Source of the DNA: Luscinia megarhynchos | Taxonomy: Eukaryota; Chordata; Aves; Passeriformes; Turdidae | Length of the DNA: 64,000 nucleotides | Direction: 5' to 3' | Assembly: GCA_034336665.1 (NCBI GenBank) | Contig: CM067569.1 | Span: 8,346,820-8,410,819, forward strand | Shown: positions 52,701 to 62,692 of the stretch, piece by piece | Layout: the number at the start of each line of letters is the position of its first letter | How positions within the stretch are numbered: the first letter of the stretch is position 1 | Program-made: the position numbers and the translations under genes | Notes under the pieces: model-generated | Seen by the model: only the letters and a program-made list of their open reading frames with translations | Database searches by the model: none | Told to the model about the DNA's origin: nothing

Positions 52701-53349
52701 CAGTGAGACTACTCTGCTTTAAAACTAAAGGCTTTTAATGTGTTCTGCAAGGGGTTACATCTCTAGACTTGGTGAGGCTTCTTTGAGCTACAACCTGGAT
52801 GGCACATCCAGGCTTTAAAGTAACTTAGACAGTCAGCAGGGGATTCCAGTGATGCTGGAGATTAGCTGAGCTGAGTGCAGTAAAATAGATAATTAATGGC
52901 ATATTCAATTCCCAGCTCCAGCAAAGGTCAATGTTTAAGATGTGGGACTATAATTGATGCTAAATGAACTTGGTGGTCTCTTAGCTGCCAAATAAAACTT
53001 ACAGGAGATATTATAGATTTCCCTATAGGGAGATACTAAAAAGAAATGCTTTAAGGTACAGACCAGATACATTAAATTCATACAACATAAACCACCTTTT
53101 CTATCCAGACCATCAATAACATTGTGGACATGGCAAACTGAACATCAAATCAAGTATTTTTTTATGTTTCTTTGATTAAAAGGGTACCATGGCAGCTGAC
53201 ACAACAACAAGAACAGGAGTACAAGTAGGAACTTACGTTCTAAAAACTGAGAACCTGCTGCTTCTGTCTGGCCTTGCATCAACTACATCAGAGACATCTC
53301 CATCCCCTCCCTCTCCAGCAGGGAGATCACCAAGCTGATCCTCTGACAT
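34574..53349 (-). CDS. CASP7: CASP7, caspase-7 (complete coding sequence, six coding exons)
   Basis: Executioner cysteine protease of apoptosis, cutting after Asp in DEVD-type sites in cytosol and nucleus. Exons in transcript order: 53237-53349, 38620-38768, 37634-37762, 36976-37151, 35518-35659, 34574-34797, giving 310 codons plus stop (human 303). Seen by residue: propeptide with a DVVD site at 21-24 where the short prodomain is removed; KKK at 39-41, the basic exosite region; SHGEE with catalytic His149; QACRG with catalytic Cys191; processing site IQTD at 200-203; and small subunit [14 protein letters not shown] to [18 protein letters not shown] and the end KELYF. All catalytic residues are intact, so the enzyme should be active. 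Oddities are a four-residue insertion in the inter-subunit linker and a shortened C terminus (no SQ after ELYF). Head-to-head with NRAP and upstream of PLEKHS1, as in human. Confidence 0.97.
35518..35659 (-). CDS. CASP7: CASP7 exon: catalytic cysteine and subunit linker
   Basis: Acceptor atctgcctttcag, donor gtaagg. Starts [20 protein letters not shown] (Cys191, cleavage after Asp203), then [20 protein letters not shown]. The RCLE residues 210-213 are extra relative to human. Confidence 0.96.
35985..36100 (-). repeat. Degraded CR1 LINE fragment
   Basis: The + strand contains gcaacctgttctagtgtttg followed by accaccc and a T-rich tail. This matches the reversed CR1 segment GGCAACCTGTTCCAGTGTTTCACCACCC as commonly seen in birds. 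Diverged; limits approximate. Confidence 0.65.
36976..37151 (-). CDS. CASP7: CASP7 exon: catalytic histidine
   Basis: Acceptor gtttgccttgtag, donor gtaata. Contains [20 protein letters not shown] with the catalytic His149, then FRGDKCKSL and KPKLFFIQ. Ends exactly before the catalytic-Cys motif. Confidence 0.96.
37634..37762 (-). CDS. CASP7: CASP7 exon: large subunit
   Basis: Acceptor gttttccagcag (tandem site, see findings), donor gtaaaa. Reads [20 protein letters not shown] then [27 protein letters not shown] is a caspase-3/-7 signature near the S1 pocket Arg. Confidence 0.95.
38620..38768 (-). CDS. CASP7: CASP7 exon: exosite and start of large subunit
   Basis: Acceptor atttggttcacctag, donor gtaatg. 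Reads [20 protein letters not shown], then [20 protein letters not shown] and FEDKT. The first base completes a Thr codon from the previous exon. Confidence 0.95.
46125..46212 (+). repeat. CR1 LINE 3' end
   Basis: Reads caggcaggttggaccagtga, then gctcccttccaacctgaccc and actctgggattctg, the usual CR1 3' terminus in sense orientation. Inside CASP7 intron 2. Confidence 0.75.
49225..49302 (+). repeat. CR1 LINE 3' end
   Basis: Reads tcaatgatccttgtgggtct, then cttccaattcagaattaatg and tgattctgtga, a CR1 3' terminus in + orientation within a CASP7 intron. Confidence 0.85.
53237..53349 (-). CDS. CASP7: CASP7 first coding exon: propeptide
   Basis: The ATG is the first triplet after the acceptor tacttttatttgtag, so the 5'UTR must come from an upstream exon. 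37 codons plus two bases: [19 protein letters not shown], then [23 protein letters not shown] matches the human DSVD|A prodomain cleavage site. Donor gtaagt. Confidence 0.93.
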
Positions 53350-53644
53350 CTACAAATAAAAGTACAGGAATGTAAGTGTCCCTCAGCGAGCACTGACATT
53401 TTAGAAACGCTGCTGTGAACGAGATTGTTTATGGTCTGGTTTATAGAAGACACACGTGAGGGTTTTAGTCAGTTTCCTTGTATAATACTTCCTCAAGAAA
53501 GAGTGGCTACAGAGTCCTGAATTGCTGAGGCATTGCACATGCTCAGCCATCTCTATTTCCTTATGGCAGTTACCTAAAGGAACTCATCTAATACCACTCT
53601 CAAAACCACAGATTACAGTAGAATTAAAAATAATTTTATGGTGA

Positions 53645-53800
53645 AAGATCACAGAATTATAGAATACAATCATAAAATAGGATATTCTGAGTTGTAAGGG
53701 ACCCCCTGGGATCATCAAAGTCCTACACAAGGAAGACCCAAGAATCCTGCCATGTGCCTGAGTGCACTGTCCACATCAAGGAAGTAATTCCCAGAAAGTT
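53645..53800 (-). repeat. CR1 LINE 3' fragment
   Basis: The + strand reads atcacagaattatagaatac, then gagttgtaagggaccccctg and ggatcatcaaagtcc, the reverse complement of a CR1 3' end. Continues into the internal segment around atgtgcctgagtgcactgtc. Confidence 0.8.
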
Positions 53801-54149
53801 TGCCACAAGTATGTTGGGATGAAAGCAAGGGCTCCTGTGTTTTTATTTACATATACACAGTCAACGTGTAAGGGAAAGAGTCCTGTGTATTTTCAATGCG
53901 TGGTTTTAATCTAATCTAGACCATTACGCGGTTGGGAAGCTCCAAGAAGGGACAGCAGACGGATCTGCACCAGCTCAGCAGGGAGACGCAGGATGCAGGA
54001 CCTCACCCAGGGTGGGATGCGCTCAAACACCTGGTCTCTGCTCCCAGACTTGCACCAGGACATTAGCAGTGATTCCTGCCCCTTCCCCACGGTTAGGCAG
54101 ATTCAATGTGCTTTCATCATCCATTTACTGACAAAGAGGACACGTTTAC

Positions 54150-54565
54150 ACGGAAAACCACCGCGCACACCGCGGCAGCAGCAGCAGCGCACAGACACCA
54201 CCTGGCCGGCAGAGGTTTGGGAGCTCCCCGAGAGGCGGAGCAGCTCCCAGAGCCGGGTTTAGACCCAGCTCTGAGCAGCACACACGCACACGAGGCGGAA
54301 GCACACAGGGACACACACGGAGGAGGCACAGCCCGGCCGCGGCAGCGCGGGGTCAGCGGGCGCTGCCGCAGCGGAGCGGGGAACGCGACCCGAGCGGGGA
54401 GAGCGGGGCAGGGGCCGGCCAGGGGCACAGCGGAGCCGGGGGGAAGGGAAAGGGCTGGGCAGGGTCCGGGGCTTGCCTTGCTGCTGGTCCGGCCGGCCGG
54501 GAGCGAAAGCGAAACTTAAAGTGAAACTTAAAGCGGGGCGGCGCCGGGGCGGGGCGGGCTCCGCT
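54150..54565 (-). promoter_or_regulatory. CASP7: CpG island, presumed CASP7 promoter and non-coding first exon
   Basis: Dense CpG and GC boxes (e.g. ggggcggggcggg near 54545-54557) in otherwise AT-rich DNA. It lies 0.8-1.2 kb upstream of the CASP7 start codon on the transcribing strand. The CASP7 ATG exon begins at a splice acceptor, so an upstream untranslated exon is required. One possible donor is CCGGCCAG|gtggtg near 54204-54211. Transcription start not determined. Confidence 0.75.
54503..54533. promoter_or_regulatory. ISRE/IRF-type element in the CASP7 promoter
   Basis: GAAAGCGAAAC at 54505-54515 fits the ISRE core GAAANNGAAA exactly. It is followed by a second half-site GTGAAACTT at 54521-54529, and GAAACTTAAAG occurs twice in tandem 12 bp apart. 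Placed directly beside the GC boxes of the CpG island. Confidence 0.6.
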
Positions 54566-54574
54566 GGCGTGGCC

Positions 54575-55075
54575 CCATCCCTTACCCTCGTCACTGTTCT
54601 CATCCCTGACGTCGTCCCAGTACACGTCCCCATGCATAACCCCATCCCTGACCCCGTTCCTGTCCCTGACCCCATCCCTGTCCCCATCCTGACCCTTGTC
54701 CCCAGCCCCATCCCTGTTCCCATCTCTTTCTCCATCCCCATCCCTGACCCTTGTCCCCGACCCCATTCCTGTTCCCACCCCTGTCCTCATCCCCATCCCC
54801 ATCCCTGACCCTTGTCACCGTCCCCATCTCTGTTCTCATCCCTGTCCCCGTCCCTATCCTTGATCCTATCCCTGTCCCTGTCCCCATCCTCGACCCTTGT
54901 CCACATCCCCATCCCCGACTCCATCCCTGTCCTCGTCCCCATCCCTGACCCTTGTCCCTGTCTCCATCCCTGACCCCATCCCTGTTGCCAGCCCCATCCC
55001 TATCCCCATCCTCATCTCCATCTCTGACCCCATCCCTGTCCCCATCCCTGTTCCCATCTCCAGCCCCCCATCCCC
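54575..55075. repeat. Degenerate hexamer-based minisatellite (CCCATC/CCTGAC/CCTGTC)
   Basis: About 500 bp of imperfect tandem units such as CCCATCCCTGACCC and CTTGTCCCCATCCC. All G/A on one strand (G-rich on -), C/T on the other. Lies immediately next to the CASP7 CpG island. Confidence 0.9.
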
Positions 55076-55834
55076 CTGGCAGAAGGTCTCGGGCACAGCC
55101 CCCGGGCCCTCCTCACTCCCCAGGCAATGCCAGCCTCATCACAGCGACACTGAAATTGCCACCTTTTAACAGCTGTGCTCTGGCACACCCCGCCAAAGAA
55201 GAGCCGAAAGTTTCATGGTGACACGAGGTTGTCTAGATCTAAGGAAATTTTCCCCTTATATAAACTTCAGTGGCATTTCCTTATCCTCCCAATTATTCTG
55301 CTTGTTGCATCTCTGCTAATTACGATATCCCACTGTGCAGCCGTAGATCAGGCCCAGCAGTCCAGCACATGGACTGAAGATTGGCACAGTCTTGCTAATT
55401 ACTCCTGGATGCGGGCTCCGATCCTGCAAAATCATACACCTACCCAGCGGTGCCTGGTGTTTAACATTCACTACCTGAAGAGATTTGCATCAAAGAGACA
55501 TTTTTCAGTGTAACTGCCTCCTAATTGGCACAAAACACAGGCATGGTAACAAACAGGCTTTTGCTTCCCCACAGGTCAGTGCCTCGATGCGATGGAGGAG
55601 CTCTCGCCGTGTGTCTGCACGCTGCTGCTGGGACTGCTCCCTGCTTCCTGGGATTATGCCTGTGGCTCCTGGCTGGATGCAAAGACAAAGTTTTCTCCTG
55701 AAAATCAAACTAACAGGATCCCATGGTTCCTCCTATGCCATCTGTTAGCTGCTTCTTTTCAAGAAGACAGCATCGCTTCCAAATCCATAATGGATCACCA
55801 CAGACAGCAGAGACACTGGAAATGTGCAGATCAT

Positions 55835-55955
55835 AGAGAGGAGAGGAGAGGAGAGGAGAGGAGAGGAGAGAGGAGAGGAGAGGAGAGGAGAGGAGAGGAG
55901 AGGAGAGGAGAGGAGAGGAGAGAGAGGAGAGGAGAGGAGAGGAGAGGAGAGGAGA
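55835..55955. repeat. (GGAGA)n polypurine tract
   Basis: About 120 bp of nearly perfect GGAGA pentamers with two one-copy interruptions (GAGAGAGG). A purely purine strand able to adopt triplex/H-DNA. Confidence 0.95.
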
Positions 55956-56015
55956 GGACAGGACAGGACAGGACAGGACAGGACAGGACAGGACAGGACA
56001 GGACAGGACAGGACA
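55956..56015. repeat. (GGACA)n microsatellite, 12 copies
   Basis: Twelve perfect GGACA pentamers that follow the GGAGA array with no spacer, differing by one base per unit. Confidence 0.95.
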
Positions 56016-59000
56016 GACTCTGTAATGACCAGCAGTGACTGGCAGTGGCATCTAAAATTCAGAACATCCAAATATGCTTTTTTGATGATGTGTATGGGTG
56101 TTATCCCAGAAATACAGAAACTTTACTTCTGTATCTTGATGAAAATGTTTGTCTATTGCCATCTTGTCACCACAGCCAAATTAGCAGAACTAAAAGTGGC
56201 TTCTTTTTCCTAAACATCATTGTATTGCTATCAAAAAAGTTGTCTGATAATGCTTGCCAATTTTCAAGAGTTTACTATTAGAATTGGTTATGGGGAATTT
56301 CGGATTCAAACTGTTGATGAAACTTCTATTTCTATTTTCTTTTCACGTTGGTTGCTGGCATTCACAAGAGTAAGTTTGATTCCTCAGTGTGGTGCAATAC
56401 CTTTATTAAATACATGTTAATTTTAATGTAGTACAAGGTGCTAGACTTCTTTTTCAGAAAATCTTGCTTGTTTCCAGTGTGGAGAAAGGGGAAAATTAGA
56501 AATATAGTAGAAATAGAAGGAAGTATCTTACTTCAGGGCATGGAGTGATTGCCACCTAGGAAAGGGTCAGGAAGGAAAAAAAATCTCATATAGAATATGG
56601 CACAACTGACCATATGCATTACTGGGCAGGGGGAAGAACCATCAGTGTGATACCTGCAGCATTCCTCTCCTTTGCCCTGGGGACCCACTCTCCTCCTTAA
56701 AAACATTAATAATGGAGCCTTTGACTGGAAATTTGCATTGGGGAAAATAACCACTTTATTTATTGCAGTTTAACCACTGCAAGCAGCTGCAGGATGAAAA
56801 TGGGAAACAGAAAGGTGGATGGCAGGTACAAACTAGAAAGCTCAAGGCTTCTGAATAGTACCTGGAATAGTCTGGAATAATAACTGTGTTCTGCACAACA
56901 TCTGTGAAAACAAGGATGAGGTTTTGTGAGACCTGGGATGCAGATGTGAGGATATTTTTAGGATGGAGGATTGGAGTCACTCACAATGTGTTCCCTGGCA
57001 AACAGCAGTTGTTAGATTTTCATGCATTTTGCAAGGAAGGATGGATGGTTTTGATATGCTGTAAGGAATATGGGGCAGGGTGATTGAGCACACCACAGCT
57101 TTATGGAATTCTGTAGAATAATGCACCTCAGTTGGCTTGATGGATGTGTTTTGTTAGGATTTCTCTGTAATCAGGCAGAGAAGATCTGTTGCACATGCCA
57201 TATTTTATGAGTTTTAAACTTGAGTCTTATTTCTGTTATGATAGACAACAAGTGGACATATTTGGACACTTGTGGTGATGTGGGCTATGCTTTACATGCT
57301 TTCCACACTTTTCTTGGAGCTTTTAGCTTAGATTGCAGCACATCCTCACCAGTTCTTTCTCTGCTCTGTAACAGTGATATCTTCTTGCCCCCTCAGTTCT
57401 TTTTTGATTTCTCTCTAACTTCATCTCACTCTGTTAGAAGCATTTGCAGAATCTCTGCACTCTCAGGTTTTCTTGACACTGGCAACAAGGGGAATGTGTA
57501 AGCATAAACCCTTTAAACATGAAATATAAACGGTTGTTGGCTGGTTTCCAAAACAGCAAGAATAGAAAAAGCAACTGTACAAGTTTGGAAGGTGGTTCCT
57601 TAGAAGTTTTTATTCAAGTTTTGGGAGATGTTAGTGTTGATAAATCTTTTCCAGTTTTCTTTTAATATTTTTCCAAGCTGGATTTGCTACTATGCTAAAT
57701 TTGATTAGCATGGAGAGACTGTATGAGGCAAAAGGCCCTGAGCCCAGGTTACTAATTAACCAAGGGGTTCAGAGAACGTGAGCATAGACAGGGCTGGTTG
57801 AGTGCTTGAAATTTTACTGGCAGCTTTTACCAGTGGGTAAAACTCCCATTTTGTATAGTGAACCAGCACCTTTGGGGTTTTTTGCAAACAGAGGGAAGAT
57901 AGGGTTGCCATAATTTGTGTTGTCTGGCTTCCTGTTCTTCATGTGCTTGGAAGGGCACAGCTTGAATTCAGGAGTGACAGAGGAGGTGACCCTGACTTGA
58001 ATGTCTCTTGAGGTTACTTTGTGTAACTAATATGTGCTTTTTTACAATCAGATTGAGCATGCAGATGTGCAGAAGTTTCCTGTGCAGTTAATTCAAAGAA
58101 TTTGAGGGGGCTGGAGAGGTAACAATGTTTCTTCCCACTAATTTGCACTTTCAAGGTACTGTCTTCTTGTACTTTATGTGTAACCACAGTACTTTCAAAG
58201 CACATTGATTAAGGTTCTACTGTTAAGTAAAGCCTTTTAAGATTTTCATTGATATCAAAAAGCCTTTATGAGGCCTTACTAAAGGAGGAAAAAAGCCACA
58301 ATGAGCTTTTAACTGAAGAGAAAATGTCTTGCTAAGATTTGTCAAGATAACAAACTTGCACTGGTTTTGTGGTTTAATTCCTTGCATGATCAAATGCAGT
58401 GCATACTTTGTAATGAGACCTTCAGTGTTTATTTTTTGATACACTCCCTTTTCTCTTAGCAAGTCTGCTTTAATCCGGGGTGGTGAAGAACAGGACAGTT
58501 TTGGGGTCCTCAGAAATGGGAAAATCTTTAGCAGACTCCAGCAGAACTGGTGCACAATGGGTGTGAGGAAAGTAGTGTGGCTGGGAAAGACAGCAGCTGT
58601 AGAGAACACTGTGTCTTACCATAATTCTCCTGAACATGCTGTGCCTTGGGAGAAGCAGGAGAACTTGGTAAATTTATTTGTTGACTTCCAGCCAAGCTGG
58701 TAGTATCTGTCACAGTGGAAAGAGGAAAAACAGGCTTTGTATATCTTGAAATGAAATAGGAGTTATCTGTGAAATAAAGGCCTTTATCTGTCTTGGAAGG
58801 AGCACACAGTCTGCTTCCCTTTAGGAGTGTCTATATGCTCTGTGGGTACCCAGGGCACATGGACAGCATGATGATCCATGCTGGAGTCCTCTCCAGATTA
58901 GCAGTGCTCAGGTGACTCCTGGGTGACTCCTGGATGAATTATTTGTTCTGTAATTGCCAAGTCTTTATGGTTTTGTGTGGTTCAGGGATGTCCTGCTTTC

Positions 59001-60950
59001 ACCACCTCTCTGAACTCTTTCAGGTGGGTCTTAAGCAGTGCAGGGACAGGAGCAGGTCATGCACCCTTATTCTTGCTAAAATGTGAGACAAGGGCTCCAT
59101 CATGGAACTTCAGACAGCATGGAGACAACTAGGACTGATCAAAAAATATACAGTATGGTGGCTGTTGGAGTAGATGAACACAAAGAGGAGACAACTGGTA
59201 GTGTGCCAAGTGCTAAAAAGGGAGGGGACAGCCTGGCCACTGTGATCCTGATACAGGTCACTTGCATAAACAGAATGGCAATCTGGGACAAGGTGCAAAG
59301 CTGTGTGAGAAGGGAACTGGAAGCCTTCCAAACTATTTTGGTTCACAAGTGTGAGTGGGATAATTCTTGTGATGTAACTTGGTCAACATAAATCTTTCTT
59401 GATCCCAAAAACAATAACATGAGGTAACTCAGCAGTTATTTTAATATAAGAAATTATGTTCTGGGGACATTTTTAAAAAATGAAAATACATCTGTTTGTA
59501 TACTGATATTAGTTACTTTGAAAGGCCTTAAGTGTTTTCAGGACTTTGTTCCACTGCTCTTCAGATTAGAGACTCTATTTTCAGCACACCAGTTGCTGAC
59601 AGTACATTGTGCCAGTACATTGTCAGCATTCAGTAAAAGTAGCAATAATAAGTTAAGCAGAACTGCATATCTCAATAGAGAGATGAATAGGAGGCTCTCT
59701 AAGCATACCCAGAAGGCTTAGACAGAAATTACTATGATGGAATTGTCTGCAATTTATAGAAAAGGGAAGTGCTTAGCAATATCCCAGGACTGCTGCAGGC
59801 AGTGGGGCAGATGCATGGATGACTAAGTAGACTTTTACTCAGATTGAGATAACTCTTAGCTGTGTCCCAGAGTTATGGAGCCCTGCAGCTGGAGGTTCTA
59901 TGATTAGGTGAGATGTAAATCTTAAATCCTGACCATTTGTAGCTGGGTAGAATTTAATAGCTACATTTGTACAGAGCAGACTTTATGACACTAATTGCTT
60001 GCTTGAATCCTAATATCAGATATTCCTTATCATTTTTTGGAGAAGGAATTTTTATATTCTGATCTATTCCAATCTACTTTTGGTGACCACTGTTAAATAG
60101 CTGCTTTGTTCATTCTATTCAGAAGTAAATGGTTCCTTTCTGAAGTTTTTCCTGTAGCTGATTGAAGTTTGGATTTGTACCCATCATGTTTAGAACTCTT
60201 TGAGATAAGAGGCTCTGCCTGTTTCACAGTGCATCCTCCTACAGCTGGAGATGGAGTGACAGGTGGATGAAACAGGAAGATATGAGAAAAGAGTGTGCTC
60301 TGCTCTGCTGACATAATATACTAAGTAAAACTGAGCTGGCACCAAGGCAAAAAATTAATAACTTATGTGGGACAATGGCAGTGAACTTCTACATCCACCC
60401 AAGGGCCAGGAAGCTTCAAACCCATCTGTTAAACCCATCTGTATCTCTGGTGGTCCCTCCTTCTGCTATGAGGCTGCTCCTAAAACCACACTACTCCCTC
60501 ATGAGGCCACTGGTCCATCAGGGTGAGGAGAAACTAATGGTAAAACGCTGCTGCTGAATGTACTTTTCTCTTCATCCTGGGTTTGACAGCAAAACTGAAA
60601 TACAAAATGATCAGGCCCTAACATTCACATGGACATGATTCGTTTCTGTGAGTTCATTCTTCTATTTAGAGAAAGACATTGCTGCCCTCCCTTCTGCACT
60701 GACACAGTTGCCAAAATAACCACTCTTACTAACTGGCAGCTTTAAAAGCCAGCCTGCAGCTGACTTTGAAACAGAAGGTCAGCAAAGGGAGCAACAGACT
60801 TCAATTCAGAGCTTTAATGGGAGCCATTGACCACAGCAAAAGGCCTTGACTGGAGTGTCTAGAGTGTGCTTTGCACAGGCCAAAAAGTCACTTTCATACT
60901 CTTTGAACCTTTTGTATAAACCTATATATTTTTCACTCTGTGGATTTCAA
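56016..60950. other. Intergenic region upstream of NRAP
   Basis: About 4.9 kb between the pentamer arrays and the NRAP start exon. No coding sequence or clear repeat family recognised. Muscle enhancer sites for NRAP may lie here; a CAGCTG E-box is present near 60766. Confidence 0.55.
60915..60920 (+). promoter_or_regulatory. TATA-like box upstream of the NRAP start codon
   Basis: TATAAA 32 bp before the NRAP ATG, next to an A/T-rich ctatatattttt. If used, the leader would be only a few bases, so either an upstream untranslated exon exists or the match is incidental. Confidence 0.25.
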
Positions 60951-60951
60951 G

Positions 60952-61023
60952 ATGAATGTGCAGCCGTGTGCTAGATGTGGCTATGGGGTTTACCCTGCTG
61001 AGAAGATTAACTGTATAGATCAG
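60952..61023 (+). CDS. NRAP: NRAP coding exon 1
   Basis: 24 codons, [20 protein letters not shown] to CIDQ, donor gtcagt. Carries the first two LIM zinc cysteines (C6, C9). Confidence 0.94.
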
Positions 61024-62192
61024 GTCAGTTCTCTTTCTTTATCATTTTGGACTATAATAAATGTACAGATTGGCACTTCTAACGCTGTGCAAACCTCTCG
61101 GTTCCAAAAATTCTTTGCTCATAACTGGGTTCAGAACTGAAATGAATTTATAACATGCATATATTAGAAGAAGAAAAAAAAATCAAATTCATTAAATGAA
61201 CGGTAAGGATCAATAGTGAGATTTTAAACTTAGCAGAATAATAATGAAATACAAATTTTGTCTGTTTGGTTTCTCTTTTCTGGCATTTCCAGACATGGCA
61301 TAAAGCCTGTTTTCACTGTGAAGTATGCAAGATGATGTTAACAGTAAACAACTTTGTTAGCCATGAGAAAAAGCCTTACTGTCAAGCGTAAGTGTATTTC
61401 CTTTTTTCCCTTTTTTTCCTTCCTTTTTTTGTTTTTTTAAAATAAAGGTTTAATTTGTCGTGTTAATATAATGGAAGATCACCATTTGGACTCAGTGTCC
61501 CATGTGTGATGTGAAATTAGGTATTGTTGGTGCCTTCATCTGCATCTTTGGATTTATGTAAATCACAAATAATGGGAAACTCTTTTTACCACACATAAAG
61601 CTTCCTCATTTGGCCATTGTGTTAAACCATAACCAAATTAAGTTCCATTTCAGTATTGTGGCAAGAAGATAAAACCAACCACAAAATTCAGTGCTTTCCA
61701 AATCAGTGGTTAAGAGTTAACAAGGTGGAGCTAATCATAAGGAAAATGTATAAAATGCAGATTTTGGAGTTGGTATGTTCCAGGAAGTTTTTATTTTATA
61801 ATGATCAATTCCTGTCAAATTTGTCAGCAGAAAAAGGAGAGATGACAGTTGTCTTTTATTCTATTATTCTCTTTTGTTATTAGAAACACAGCATTGATAT
61901 GATGATCATTAAAATTAATTTTGCTCTAGGCACCTTCTCCCTACAATAATAACTTGAATGTAATCTAAGATCTCTTTGTGAGTGGGGGAAAATTTGTGTG
62001 TAGAGGGGTGGAGGCTGGTATTTTATTTTTGAGTGCTCGAAGAGAACCTTTCTGATGGGCTGTCTGGTACATTCCTGATATCTTTTACACTTTCTCTTTT
62101 CCAGGCACAATCCAAAAAACAATGCATTCACAAGTGTATTTGAGACACCACTAAATATGAATGCAAAAAAACTGTCAGAAGTGGTGAGTGAG
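60952..62192 (+). CDS. NRAP: NRAP 5' part: first three coding exons (gene continues past the window)
   Basis: Nebulin-related anchoring protein, an actin-binding scaffold of early myofibrils, myotendinous junctions and intercalated discs. Exons 60952-61023, 61293-61387 and 62105-62192 give residues 1-85. Together they form one complete LIM domain with all eight zinc ligands in canonical spacing: C6, C9, H27, C30, C33, C36, C54, H57. The start [18 protein letters not shown] matches the human N terminus, which decides the ATG at 60952 over an in-frame ATG at 60940. The nebulin repeats lie beyond the window. Transcribed away from CASP7. Confidence 0.95.
61293..61387 (+). CDS. NRAP: NRAP coding exon 2
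   Basis: Acceptor cttttctggcatttccag, donor gtaagt. Reads [20 protein letters not shown], then [11 protein letters not shown]. Holds LIM ligands H27, C30, C33, C36 and C54. Confidence 0.95.
62105..62192 (+). CDS. NRAP: NRAP coding exon 3
   Basis: Acceptor actttctcttttccag. Reads [20 protein letters not shown], then KKLSEVVSE. Its first His (H57) is the last LIM zinc ligand. The donor is taken as gtaaga after GAG; a competing gtgagt lies nine bases upstream. Confidence 0.88.
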
Positions 62193-62692
62193 GTAAGAAG
62201 CTTTAGGGTCAAATATATTTGTTGTACATTTTGATAACATACTTATGTCTCTAGTTTTGTAAGTATAAATATGTGTTTTGTACTTACCTTCCTGTGTCCT
62301 TTTAGATCAGAAAGATCTCAGCTGGGTTTGAATCATAGTTTTTTTCAATGTGATTACTCATGTGAAAGAAATCTTAGATCTAGATTTGCTTCTGCTCTCA
62401 GAAGTAAAATTGTTTATATCTCCTCACCTGGGTATCTGATAATCTATGCAGAAGCACAGTTCAGCTAAACTGCCCAGAGCTGCGTAAACTCAGTGACTAA
62501 GTGGGATTGCACAACCTCTGGAAGTGAGAACAACTTGCTTTGTGATCTCATCAGAAAGCGCTACAAATCAGCAGATAAATTATAGCGGGGTGGGAGGCAG
62601 GCGGGGGTTCCCAGAAATACTTTGTCGAGTATTTCCGCCGAACCTGAGGTGGGAAAGCACCATGTCCGAGGAGCTTTGAAGAGTTTTTTGCT

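Larger units (their letters stand above)
38769..53236 (-). other. CASP7: CASP7 first coding intron (14.5 kb)
   Basis: Long AT-rich intron between the propeptide exon and the exosite exon. Contains CR1 relics at about 46.1 and 49.2 kb and a GC-richer patch at about 47.5-47.9 kb. No other exon recognised on either strand. Confidence 0.8.

Noticed and set aside
54259..55221. Several 90-160 codon frames rich in Gly/Met (-) or Pro/Ile/Val (+)
   Set aside because: Translations of the CpG island and the degenerate hexamer minisatellite, not a protein family.
55592..56213. Frames of 108-148 codons with Glu/Arg or Leu/Ser repeats
   Set aside because: Produced by the GGAGA and GGACA pentamer arrays.
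59860..59920. Possible CR1 tail (ttctatgatt)
   Set aside because: Only about ten bases resemble a CR1 terminus; too short to call.
60940..60951. Upstream in-frame ATG extending NRAP by MDFK
   Set aside because: The known NRAP N terminus is MNVQPC; the upstream ATG adds four unmatched residues.
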